Positions 23,240-34,428 of a stretch of DNA of 64,000 nt are shown piece by piece. Source of the DNA: Gnetum montanum. Its lineage: Eukaryota > Streptophyta > Gnetopsida > Gnetales > Gnetaceae. The first letter of the stretch is position 1, and the number at the start of each line of letters is the position of its first letter. Position numbers and translations under genes: made by a program. The stretch is from the NCBI GenBank assembly GCA_015680685.1, contig MNCI01002826.1, positions 59,474 through 123,473 on the forward strand. Reading direction: 5' to 3'. The notes beneath the pieces are model-generated. The model worked only from the letters and a program-made list of their open reading frames with translations. It was not told the origin of the DNA and made no database searches.

Positions 23240-24047
23240 TAATGAGCGGTGGGGTATCCCTATGCCCAACCATATGAATCACTAAGGTGTTACGTATGAT
23301 CCAGTCAAATTCCATGGACCTATAGTTATCTAATTCACTAGCTCTTCAAGAAGGTAAAATAGGCATTGAAAACGTTTGTTGTCTTCCCAACTACACTTCT
23401 GAGGCTCAAGGGTATGGTTTAAGTGTAATTGAGGTATATGATTTTCCTATTTTATATTTTATAGATTTGATCATCTATAATAAGAATGAAGAGTAGAGTA
23501 ATCTAAAATCTAATGTGTTATTACCAATCTAGCCTAACACAAGTAACTATTTCACTTTCCTAAACACATATAGCACTACTAGGCTACCAAACATTAAGCA
23601 TTACTGGGTTACCAAGTACTATATGAATGCTCAAAGTGATCATGCTCGTGTTCATTAACTACTGGAAATAAATTTCTTAATTCAAATGTATTAAAATAAA
23701 GAGCATGAAAGTAAAATGCAATAAAAAAAATATTAAGCTATTCTCAGTGGTGTAAGGATTGCCAAAAGAGTTCATTTTATTCCCATCACACTGCTATGCT
23801 TAGGTACATTAGTACTTAAACAAAGAACCATACACACTTAGACTCCTTCTGTGGGCACTTAGAAAATATTCTAAATCTAAGGAAAAGAAATAGCAAAAGC
23901 TTCCCTACTTTGACTAAGAATGACCAAAACTGACTATGAAAACTAGAGCCTAGGTGCGGTATTTATAAACTTAGGGTATATACCCCAATGTTGTAGCTCT
24001 GATGTCATGTACTTGATGTTAGAGTTGACATAAAATGCAATTCATCA
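23240..24047 (-). repeat. R4 3' LTR (808 bp)
   Basis: Plus-strand ends TAATGAGCGG and AATTCATCA; on the element strand it begins TGATGAATT right after the PPT. It contains a TATA box at 23,967-23,960 (TATAAATA). It pairs with 31,935-32,769. Confidence 0.93.
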
Positions 24048-24065
24048 TACCCCCACAATTGAATG
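24048..24065 (-). promoter_or_regulatory. R4 polypurine tract
   Basis: The element strand reads CATTCAATTGTGGGGGTA, immediately before the 3' LTR. It primes plus-strand DNA synthesis. Confidence 0.85.
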
Positions 24066-25567
24066 AAAACTCGTCCTTGTGTGTAGAAAAGAAGGAAGAA
24101 GTTCTTTACAACATAATATATTGGGAAGGTATGGGATTATTAACTTACATTACAAATTAACTTAGATGAAACAAACANGATAAGAAGTCCATTAAGTTTG
24201 AAAAATTTTAACACAAGAAAATATTTGAAAAGGGTGTAAGAATTCACAATAATAAAAAGGAAAGTTCACTAAAAACTATTATGAAGATGTCCATAATTGG
24301 ATGTCATTGATGGGGTAAACAAAAAGAATTTGATTGTAAGAGTATCTAAAGGTAAAGCACTTAACTAACCCAACCAAAATATATGCAAGTGGATCCTCCC
24401 CAAAGTGGACATAGGCCTTTTTGCCCTTGCATAACTTCAAACCAAAGAGTCTATAGGCTCCGTGGATGATTAATGGTTACAGAAGGTTAAGCACAAAAGC
24501 CTGGAAGAAACTAACTAAGAATTTTGACACATCAAACTAGGACATTGAACCAAAACATGAAATAGACAATGAGATGAGACATGAAAAGCATAGATGGATG
24601 AGAGAGAGAGAGGGATGGAGTTCCTACTTATGATCACATGAATTCCCTTGTGGACTTTGTGGTTAAATAACTTAATAGAATCCATCCTTAGTCCAGACAA
24701 AAACCAACCATGTTCAGTCACTTTCCATCAATATTCTAAGACCAATCCATCCCCCAAGACACACGAGTGCTCCCATAGAACAACCACCATTCTGTATTAG
24801 AGAAAAAGTAGGAAGTGATAAAGGGCCTTAGTTAGAGGGAACTAGTCCCATAACCAATCCTTGTAGCCCACTTATTCTATCTAAGGGATGTGCCTTGAAT
24901 TTCCATTGTTTTTTTTATGAGAACCACATCATGCAAGGACTTATTCAACTTCCTTTATTGATTGGCATGGAATGGTAAGAAATTCATGAAAACATACATC
25001 CACCTAAGCAAATAGAAAAGTACAAAGAATACCGAATCCCCTAGAAGCCACATCCTATTCAAACCTTTGAATCCTTTCCAAGTCCAAAAACTACCAAATT
25101 CACAAATTTATTAAAGTTTTATTAATGAAAAAGGGAACACACATTTCCAAAACAAGGAAAACCATAGAGTTTGTGGATGGATGGATGTTATGGACTCACT
25201 ACCTATTGCATGAAAAGAAACCATGTCCTAATTATCTGTAACAAAATTCAAAGCTAGAAACTAGACACCAACAATCAAATAAAAATAATACATACCACCA
25301 TCAAGGAATGCATTACCAATGCACCTATCACTTATTAACAAAAAGTTAGAAAATAACACCAAATAAAATAAAAGAAAATCTAAAATATTCAAGAAATAGA
25401 AAATGTACTAACGATAGTGTAAAACAAACATTAGAAAAAATTAATAACATAAAAAAGGATGTAAAATAAAGAATGTGTAAAACAAAAAGTTGAAAAACAA
25501 AAAAATGTGTAAAATAAAAAAGCTGAAAGACTAAGGAGCCTCTTGTATGGTTAACATGAGTGGCTTT
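24066..25567 (-). other. R4 spacer, no extra ORF
   Basis: Contains the GGATCCTCCCC block (24,385-24,405), the branch-point/polypyrimidine/AG block (24,837-24,791, ending ATACAG) and the A-rich (element-strand T-rich) tract at 25,340-25,520. It is alignable with spacers of R1, R2, R3 and R5. One undetermined base lies at 24,178. No coding frame is supported. Confidence 0.65.
24791..24837 (-). promoter_or_regulatory. Branch-point plus polypyrimidine-tract plus AG block (R4)
   Basis: The element strand has CTCTAACTAAGG, a pyrimidine-rich run, and CTCTAATACAG. This is the best-looking 3' splice site of the four copies. Confidence 0.5.
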
Positions 25568-25585
25568 CTCCCCCACGACTAAGTC
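25568..25585 (-). promoter_or_regulatory. Internal PPT-like motif after INT (R4)
   Basis: The element strand reads GACTTAGTCGTGGGGGAG; compare the true PPT of this element, CAATTGTGGGGGTA. Confidence 0.55.
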
Positions 25586-25619
25586 AAAAGGAGGAGATCC
25601 GAAATATGGAACATTGTTG

Positions 25620-27060
25620 TCCATCTGATGAAGTGCTTATTATGTTAGCTGATGTATGCTCATGGAAAGGTTTGATTTGCTAAATGTTGACTAGATATTT
25701 TTTGTTTGGGCTCTTAGGTTTATAGATCATCATGGCCCTAGAAGGAAAAGTCTCATAAATGATGTAAGGTCCTTCCCACAACATTTGGAAATTAGGTCAT
25801 TGAGGTATGTGTGTGGGGTTCTAGTAGAGAACCTTATCTCCCTGTTGGAATTTGACTTTTTTGATTTTTAGGTCATGATGCTTTTTGTTATAGGCCTCGT
25901 GCAACTCATTAGATGATAAGGCTACTAATTGATTTTCATTTAGCATGTTGAGATTCTTTAGTCTTTCTTTTTAGGCTAGACTTAAGTCAAGGTCAAGGTC
26001 ACAAGTAGTTGCAAGTGTATGGAGTTTGGATTGAATAAGAAGTGTTGGTAATTTTCCATACACAAGCTTATAGGGAGAGTAGCCTATGGAAAGTTTCCAT
26101 GTTGAGCAATAGGCCCAAAGAGCATCGTTGAGTTTTGTGCTCTAATCTTTACTATACTTGCTAATAGTTCTTGTTAGTATCCTTGCAATTTTCCTATTGG
26201 TAACCTCAACTTGACCATTAGCTTGGGGATGGTAAGGTATTGTGAATTTGTGTTCAACTCCTAAGCATTGCATGAGTTTTTGAAAATAGTGCCTATAAAA
26301 TGAGTTCCATTATTAGAAATTAATGCACATTGCACACCAAACCTATTTACAATGTTTTGTTATACAAACTAAGCAATAGTAAAAGATGTACAGTCGATGA
26401 TGGTTACTACTTTTGCCCACTTTTTACAATAGTCAACAGTGACTATGATGTATGCCTTTCCATTTAGCATGGACAAGATGGGACCCATGAAGTCAATGCT
26501 CCAAATGTCGAATGGTTCTAGTGGTTGAGTCCATTATTGAGGTTCCTCCATTCAAGTAGTCATTCCACCCTCTCATTGGCATTGTTCACAAGACCAGATG
26601 TAATGATGAGCATCTCTAAAGAGTGTTGGCCAATAGTGCCCTACCATCAGGATTTTAATGGTTATGCATCTCCTAGAATAGTGTCCTCCACAAGGACCTT
26701 TATGAGCATCTTGGAGAATGTGCGGTTAATCAACATGAGGGACACATCAATGAACTAGGCCATTAATGCACATCTTATAAAGGTGTTTATTAATCTCTAT
26801 GAAGTGCTTTACCTGGTAAAGAAACTACTATTTCTTTTGGTGGTCCAACCCTTGTGGCATCTTCTGAGTGAAAAGATGGATGATAATGTTATCATACCAT
26901 TCTGGCTCATTGGGCATTAGTTCAGTTATCACTTCACCAAAGAGGAGTTCATTAGAAAACATATTAGAGAGTGAGCTTTCTTCCTCTTTGTCGTTCCATC
27001 ACAACCGATACAAGTGATCAACAGCCACATTCTTAGAACCCTTTCAATCTACCATCATAA
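25620..27060 (-). pseudogene. R4 integrase, broken
   Basis: The core is readable on the minus strand. SIDFMGPIL begins near 26,500, then VTVDYCKKWAKV holding the first catalytic Asp. Next comes FGVQCALISNNGTHF at about 26,340-26,300, where the second catalytic Asp is Asn (codons 26,314-26,309). The Glu-containing segment follows in a neighbouring frame. The RNase H-INT linker lies at 27,060-26,600. Several stops at Gln/Trp positions occur. Confidence 0.8.
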
Positions 27061-27400
27061 GATCAAATTCCTACAAGATCACCAACCATCGTATGACATG
27101 AGGGCTCACCATTGGCTTGTTCATTAGGAAGTAGATGGCACTATGATCCATGTGCACAAACACCTTGTATCTAAGTACATAATGCCTAAACTTCTCTAGA
27201 GCGAACACCACCACCATCAATTCTTTCTCTATAGTGGTGTAGTTCAGTTGCACACCCACAATGTTTCAATTGGCATAATGGATGTAATATGGATGTTTCT
27301 TGTCATCTAACTGCATCCACATAGCTCTCAAGGCATAATTTGATGCATCTATCATAATATGGAATGGTCTAGACCAATCAAGTACTTGTAGGATTAGAGT
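27061..27400 (-). pseudogene. R4 RNase H domain
   Basis: The open part (27,259-27,071) has QLNYTTIEKELM, ALEKFRHYVL and YKVFVHMDHSAI segments, followed by PMVSPHVIRWL, which matches gypsy RNase H in order and spacing. Upstream, the ASNYALRA strand is readable near 27,350. Broken at the RT junction. Confidence 0.85.
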
Positions 27401-28300
27401 TTCTATAAGGTTCTCTTTTAGTTGCTGGAATGCTATCTCACATTCTATGATCTAGACAAAGGAAGCATCTTTCTTTGTTAGCTTCACCAATGATTTTGTG
27501 ATCTTATAAAAATTCTCTATGAATTGCTAGTAGTAGCCAGTATGTCCAAGGAATGACCGAACATCTTTAATTGTTTTTGGCTAATAGGTTATTCCTTGGA
27601 TGACCCTTATTTTCTCAAGGTCTACCTCAATTCCTACTTGCAAGACTTTGTGCCCCAATACAATGCCCTCCTAGACCATGAGGTAAGTTTTCTACCAATT
27701 GAACCACAAGTTGGTTTCAACACACCATTTCAGCACTTTCTCAAGGTGGTCTTCAGCTTGCTCAAATGTAGCTCTATAGGTGGAGAAGTCATCCATGAAG
27801 ACTTCCATACCACTACCGATCTGTTGTTGAAAAATGCTTAAGACCAAGCGTTGGAATGTGGTTAGATCATTGCATAGACCAAATAGCATCTTGCAAATAG
27901 CATCTTGGAATGTGGAACTCATGAATGTTGTCTTTACTTGGTCTTCTAGTGCAATTTTAATTTGGTTATAGCCACTATAAACATCTAGAAAGTTATAGTA
28001 GCAATGCCTAGATATGGTGTTGAGCACCTAATTAACAAATGGCAATAGAAAATGATCTTTGAATGTTATCATATTCAATAGCCTAAAATTGATGTAGACC
28101 TACCACTTGCACCTTTCTTTGGCACAATTACAAGTTGGCTAACCCACTTGCTATCCACAATGGAATAGATAAACCCTACCTTGAGGAGTTGTTCAATTTC
28201 CTCCTTGTTCAGCTATCTTTGTGGCTATCATTTTGGCTTTATGGCTAGGTTGGTGTAGATGCAATGCTAGCATATCCTAAGATCAATCCCTATGAGTTCA
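27401..28300 (-). pseudogene. R4 reverse transcriptase, central palm open
   Basis: ORF 28,027-27,692 carries FLDVYSGYNQI, MLFGLCNDLTTFQR and EVFMDDFS (FMDD at 27,799-27,788). These correspond to palm motifs A to C of Ty3/gypsy RT. A small local duplication (AGCATCTTG repeated, 27,887-27,910) replaces part of the usual segment before MLFGLC. Upstream IYSIVDSKWVS and PKKG segments are readable in another frame. This is the clearest polymerase sequence in the window. Confidence 0.9.
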
Positions 28301-28754
28301 AGATATGACCATGAAAAAGCTATTCACCATCATACAACTACTTTTAGTAGCATTGTTTTCTATTCCAGAGCAAGCTTTGCATTGATTATAACTAGCTTCC
28401 CATTTTTCAAAAATACATATTTCATTCCAACCAATAACATTTTTAGCTCAAGGGGCTCTTATTTGAATTCATCAAGAATTTCCAACTCTCCCTAGTGAGT
28501 ATCATCATTTGTATCATCAAAGAGTTGGTGATGAACTTGCTTGAGTTTATTCATGCCTATGACATATGCACATATCAGGTTCTCAATTAGTTTCTGTAAA
28601 GTGTGTTGCTTTCTAAATCAGCGATCAGCCACTAGGTGCCCTCCTAGTTTGTGGCTACTACATAAAAATACCTTTGAGTTTCTACTTCTAGTACACACTA
28701 TTTGCATGTAGAGATAGATGCCTACTTTATGGCCCATAGTTTTTGCACACAATT

Positions 28755-29258
28755 TCACTCGCTATTGTTGTATGTGATGCATGAAACTCTCTTTTTCTTA
28801 ATCTTTCCAAGTGCATTTTCTTTAGATATCTCCAAGGAAATATCTCTAATGCCCATTGTTGCATCAATGGTACTCAGCCATGCCCTTCCCATGATGATTG
28901 GGAAATCCCTTTTACAGTTCTCCACTTGGATTACCAAAAAATCGATAGGATAAAACCACCCATAGATAGTGATCAAAATGTCTTCTGCTAGTCCTAATGG
29001 CATAGTGATGGACTAGTTTACTAATTCTAATCTTATGTTGCTCTTCTTAAGAGGAGGCAAGTTCTGGGTAGTGTACATCTCATGAGAAATTAAATTAACA
29101 CCAAAACATAAATTGAGAAGAGCCTTGCACAATTCATTCCCAATAATCTGCAAGTAAATTAGAGGACTTCTAGGATTGGCTAATTTCCTAGGAAGGTTTC
29201 CTACATAAATCCAATCAGACATAGTATGAATAAGCATTATGGTATGGATCCTTGGCAA
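28755..29258 (-). pseudogene. R4 aspartic protease, catalytic triad lost
   Basis: Two consecutive open segments (29,258-29,013 and 29,003-28,755) differ by one stop. They contain RSPLIYLQI, then ALLNLCFGVNLISHEMY where R1 has LDSGSRVNLISQEMY, and later FLVIQVENC and FPIIMGRAWL (the second conserved half of a retropepsin). The catalytic DSG has become NLC, so the enzyme would be inactive even without the stop. The region 28,750-28,310 is the PR-RT linker. Confidence 0.82.
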
Positions 29259-29259
29259 A

Positions 29260-31774
29260 TTTTGGTTTGAAGGAGGTCTAAAGGAATTTGATATAATGGA
29301 CGGAGACGTAGGAGCAAGGTTGTTAATTGTAGGTGTAGGAGAAGGCTTGGGTGGACTACGAGGTTGAAAGAAAGGTCTTTTCTTTAATTAGGCATTTGAT
29401 CCTTGTATTTTATGATTTGGTTGCAGATTAACAGTCCTCATAGCATTACGTTATTACAGTTGAGCTAGCAGTTCACCCTACATAGGAGGAGTAGGTGGTA
29501 GCCATGCAATTGGAGGAGGAGTATGTGTAAGGATAGGAGGAGGATAAGGATAAGAGGAGGTCTCCCTTCTTTCATGTGGAAAATGAGCTTGATAATAATC
29601 TAAAGGGTGGTAGTAAGGCTCAAAATTAGAGACATGACTGGAGGAGTCATGTGGAGATATTGGTTGCTAAACGTGATAACCATATGGATCAGGCTACTGG
29701 TAAGGATATTGTTGCCTTGGCAGTGCAAGCACCCATGATTGTGGTTGCTACCACTATTGATACTATTCATACAATTGTAGTGGAGCTCCACTTGTATAAT
29801 ATGGTTGTTGCTGGTGGAACTGCTTAAGATTACCTTAAGGATAAGATAACCTTCTGGATTTTTTCCTTTGTGTAAGTCATGAATGTAAGGCATGCATCCT
29901 AGACTCCTATAGATGTGACACAATGGGGCAACATCCCTTAGGATGTTCGTACTAATAGACATCACACCCACAATCATCATTTGATTTACTATCTACAACC
30001 TCTTTTATTGCAACAATCTTTCCCTTACCTTTGTGATATGCATGTTCATCTTCCTTGTGCCTCCTATGCTCATGCTCACTACTTTGTTTTTTGGGCTCCT
30101 TAGCAATTTTGAGGATAGCTTAAAATTTATTGTCCATGGAGTTCCATAATTAATCAACCTTGGTCATAAGTTCAAATTGGAATTTTTGAAGTGGCAAGGT
30201 TTTTCTATTCACCCCCTCATCAAATATGGACTCGACCTCATTGTCGTAGAATCAAACCTCCCTTTTGTGGATGGAAGGATCATGGTTGTACTTTTCTGCA
30301 CTTTCTCTTTTTCTCAGTTTTCCCTCCTCTTTAACTACCTACTCTATTAATCTTTATATCTATTGGGCACTTAGTTCTACCAATCACCCTTGGGAATAGA
30401 CACCAAGGGTTTTCCTTCTTTCATTACGAAGCCCATCAACAATGTGGCAAAGTTGAACCAATTGAGAATAACCATGGCTAGGACATTTGTGCATCAAGGC
30501 ATAGTATTTTTCAATGGAAACATCCAAGGGTTTCTATGTTCCTTGTTTCCATCTTGTATTTGCTTCCTTAAGTTGGACACTCTGGAGTACATTTGATACT
30601 CATCATTGAACAACTCAAGCATGGTACTCCATCATCTAATAAATTTTGGCTCTAAGAACTAGTACTAGTTTTTTGCTTCCTTGATGAGTGTTTTGGGGAA
30701 CAACCACTCGTTCTCTATGTTTTGCAAGGCACATGCATCTTGGAAAGCTTGAAGATGATTTTTCATATCAAAGTTATATCATCCTTTAAATTGAGGAATA
30801 TTGTTCATGTCTAACCATTTAATCTGACTATCTTTCACATGCCTTGTTATAATTCTGGCTACCTCTATAATGTTAAGCATACTCCTAGTAGCAAATAGAA
30901 GCTCATCAAGGCCTTGATCATGGTGCCTATGATGCCCTCTACTACCCATTTGTTCATGGCCATGTGCCACTCTTGAATGTCTACACCTTTGATCTTGCCT
31001 ATCCCAATGGTCCCTTTAGTTATTTTGGTCCCATCAGTCATTTTGTTCATTTCGATCACCTCCATTACAATCTCATCTTTTGTGGTCATAGTTAGAGCTA
31101 GAAGAAGAAGAAGATGACAAAGGGAAAGAGGAAGGAGAACCAGCACCATCATGACTCCTACTACTACCTCTTCGGTGATCACAATCATGATCATGATTAT
31201 GCTTCTTGTCTACATCTCTGTCTTGGCTTGTCCCCCAAGATCCTTCTTTATCAATGGATCCCTTGTTACTAGAATTAGGATTGTGAACTATGGAGTGTAG
31301 ATTCTAGTTTTGACCTCTATCTTCAAAATCAAAGAGAGTAGTTTCATTAAATGGAAAACCCCCAAAGAAGGATTCTCCACTAGCTTGTTGGTACAACAGG
31401 AATGGAGAATCATTAAGCCCTTTTCCCTTCAAAAATTCATAGCGCTGCTCTAGCTGCCAATCCCATAGGCATTGTGCTTCAATGGGATGATAATCCCTGG
31501 CATCAGCATCTTTTAGAATATACTCCCAATGGTAGTCCTAAATACCACATTATGCAAGTATTTGATAGAACATTGTAGGAGCAGCATGATTAGGTAGCAA
31601 CATAATGTTTTTCCCCATGTCACATCACTATCACTATTCATCCTGGTGTATGATGAAGGTGAAGTTTGACACATACTCATTAAGATGAGTATATGTAATT
31701 TGATACTATTGAGACTTTGGCAAATTAAATTTATCAATATTAGACAAAGAATCACTCTTGTGAGAAGAAGACAT
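29260..31774 (-). pseudogene. R4 gag, broken
   Basis: Starts at ATG 31,774 (MSSSHKSDSL), the start shared with R3 and R6. The gag core lies at about 30,810-30,560 (WLDMNNIPQFKG and neighbouring segments), and the knuckle near 29,975-29,940 reads CDVY, then stop, then YEHPKGC, so one Cys is Tyr. A Ser/Asp/His-rich stretch with simple-sequence character (31,060-31,200) precedes the core. Its neighbours are the PBS upstream and PR downstream. Confidence 0.8.
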
Positions 31775-31915
31775 TTTCAATTAGTGAAATAAAAATCACA
31801 ATGTGCTTTGAGAATTATTATAGTAATGGTAAAATAGGATATGACTCTAAGGTTTGTTCTAATGATTTAAATACTTGTCACAAGGTCCTATATAATGCAC
31901 AAAACAACAAAAAGT

Positions 31916-31933
31916 TCCCCAACAATGGCACCA
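31916..31933 (-). promoter_or_regulatory. R4 primer-binding site (tRNA-Asp type)
   Basis: TGGTGCCATTGTTGGGGA on the element strand; 14 of 18 match the tRNA-Asp complement, and all four differences are transitions. Confidence 0.8.
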
Positions 31934-31934
31934 A

Positions 31935-32769
31935 TGATGAGCAACAAGGTATCCCTATGCCCAACCATACAAATCACTAAGATCTTATGCACAATCTAAT
32001 TGAATTCTATGGACCTATAGTTATCTAATGCACTAGCTCTTCTAGGAAGTGAAATGGGCATTGAGAATGTTCATTGTCTTCCCAACTACACTTATGAGGC
32101 TCAAGGGTATGGTTTAAGTGTAACTAAGGTATGTAATTTTTCTTATTTTATATTTTATAGATTTGATCATCTACAATAAGAATGAAGAGTAGAGTAATGT
32201 AAAATCTAATTCATTATTACCTATCTAGCCTAACGCAAGTAACCATTCTACTTTCTTGAACACATCCTGAACACATATAGCATTGATGGGCTACCAAACA
32301 TTAAGTGTTTCTGGGTTACCAAGTACTATATGAATGCTCGAAGTGGTCATGCTCATGTTCATTAACTGCTAGAAATAAATTGCTTAATTTAAACGCATTA
32401 AAATAAAGATCATGAAAATAAAATGCAATAAAGAAAATATTAAGTTATTCTCAGTGCTACAAGGATTGCCAAAAGAGTTCATTTTATTCCCATCACACTA
32501 CTGCACTCAGGTACATCAATGCTTGAACAAAGAATCGTACATACTTAGACTCCTTCTGTGGGCACTCAGAACATATTCTAACTCTAAGGAACAGAAATAG
32601 CAAAAGCTTCACTACTCTGACTAAGAATGACCAAAAATTAACTATGAAAACTAGAGCCTATGTGCGATATTTATAGACTTAAGGTATATACCCCAACATC
32701 ACATACGCGATGTCATAGCTCTAACATCACATACTCAACATTAGAGCTGACATAAAATGCAATTCATCA
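31935..32769 (-). repeat. R4 5' LTR (835 bp)
   Basis: Element-strand ends TGATGAATT and CTCATCA. TATA box TATAAATA at 32,675-32,668. Near the start it has a roughly 28-base direct repeat (AACATCACATAC...AGCTCT type) of which the 3' LTR keeps a diverged version. Confidence 0.93.
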
Positions 32770-32774
32770 AGTTC

Positions 32775-34417
32775 TTTTCTTAACTTCATTTGGCTTATGA
32801 CTCCTTTAAGACCTATCACTCCTATCATTGACTAATAAATAGGAAGCTATGTCTTTGCGTGGTGTGATTTCCATTGATTTCAAAAAAATGTGAATTCAAA
32901 GCACACCCCTTAGACATAATAATGGGCTACAAGCATTGGTTATGGGGCTAGAAAGACATGTTACCCATGCCTGAAGGCACTTCTTTAACTAAAGTTCTTC
33001 ATTCTTTCTTCTCTTCTCCTCTCTTTTTATAGTGATGATTATTCTTTTTAGTTGTTATGAACTCATGATGGTAAGTAAGAAGGAATGCATTAATGCGAGG
33101 TCATTGTTAATGGTATGGACTTGGTCTGAAACTTGGACAGATAGGTATGATGATCATTTTAATCATATTTGACACAAGAACCCATTGCAAACATGGTAAA
33201 GTACCTTACATCCCAATCTCTACAATCTGTTCTCATCCCATTGTTCACCTCATTGCTACATGTAATTATGAGCCTCTAGTTTTGTATAGTATAGTGCAAA
33301 ATCCCAACCAAGGCAATTGTCTATTATTTGGAACAAAGGCATGATCTACATTTAACTTCTAAGGTAACCAATAACATCTATAGAAGTGGTTCTGCAAGGG
33401 CATTATGGTAGAAGCCTACTTTGGAGAGGACCCACTTGCATAACTTTTGTTAATCATGGCTTTGAACTAAACCTCACATCTTCTAGAACATCATTGATGG
33501 TTTCTCTGAATTTATGCATGCATTAGAGACTACTTCTCATCCCTTTCAATTACTTTTTTTCTACTTTTCTATTAAAATATCCTTCATATTCAAAAATTTA
33601 TTTACCATCTTGTGAATTAGACCTTTGGTTTTAATTATTCAAAAACTTGTACGCTTCTAGAGTTATGCTCATTAATCATGAGGGCTATAGATGTATTTTT
33701 TGAAATTTTTGAAGTTTTTCTAACATCCTATTTTTGAACAATATGTAACCAATAATACTTAATCGAAATAATGTGAATAGCTTAATGATTTTAGTTACCT
33801 CATAGCCTTGGGAATAGTACTTTGTCATCACCTTATGCTTAAATGTTAACATTTTAAGCTAATTAAGGGATCCAAAAGGGTTAATTATTAAGGAAAATTT
33901 ACCAAACTAATGTTGATCCCTTGGTAATTGCAAGTCATGCTAAAAGGAAAACCTAAGGTAGAAGGTCTTTTGCAAGGTAAGGAAATGAGGCCAAGAGAAG
34001 GGCAAAGAAGGATATATCTATGGACATATAATAGCAAATATAAGGATTCAGGCTCAAACATCACATGTTTACTAGATTCATGGGATGATGAGAAGAAAAT
34101 TCAATCCATCCTTCAAGAATGTTCTACATAAAAATAGAAGCATCAAAATAACAATCAAGTTTGGATTTCTGCCACCACTAGCAACAATAAGAAGATTCAT
34201 CTTTAGTGGATGTTTGAATACCTCTGCAAAATTTTATAAACTTCAATGTCTATCCAGTCTTTTTATCATTTTGTAATACATCCACTAAAATAAAATTTTG
34301 TAATTAAGCACTCAAATTCAATTAGTAGTTAGCATCAGTCCATGATCCCATACATTCTCAATTTTCTAAAGAAAGCTTGGTCTCATTTTGTTAACTTAAG
34401 GGTGAGTTTTTAGTCAG
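32775..34417 (+). other. R3 spacer and 3' region (right part)
   Basis: It continues the R3 spacer after R4. It includes the WKDMLPMP-type short hydrophobic ORF (32,893-33,110), the branch-point/polypyrimidine/AG block (32,983-33,032, ending TTTTTATAG) and the purine block (33,418-33,440). From about 33,550 to 34,400 I find no extra-ORF domain; two short frames (33,928-34,131 and 34,085-34,276) are not recognisable. Confidence 0.6.
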
Positions 34418-34428
34418 TTGTGGAGGTA
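34418..34428 (+). promoter_or_regulatory. R3 polypurine tract
   Basis: CAGTTGTGGAGGTA ends here, directly before the 3' LTR. Confidence 0.8.

Larger units (their letters stand above)
23240..32769 (-). mobile_element. R4: complete Ty3/gypsy element without extra ORF, nested in R3
   Basis: A 9,530-bp element with both LTRs (5' LTR 32,769-31,935; 3' LTR 24,047-23,240), a perfect AGTTC target duplication, PBS, PPT, gag, PR, RT, RNase H and INT on the minus strand. It has the internal PPT-like motif and spacer but no extra ORF between INT and the 3' LTR; the space (25,567-24,048) is only 1.5 kb. LTRs look roughly 85-90% alike by eye, so it is old despite being the innermost member of this nest. 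Frames are broken, though several domains are long and readable. Confidence 0.94.
23235..32774. repeat. Target-site duplication AGTTC flanking R4
   Basis: AGTTC at 23,235-23,239 and 32,770-32,774, directly abutting the ends of R4. The flanking R3 spacer sequence is continuous across the insertion. Confidence 0.92.

Noticed and set aside
24600-24613. (AG)n run as a microsatellite feature
   Set aside because: Only about 6-7 units within R4 spacer; too short to be informative.
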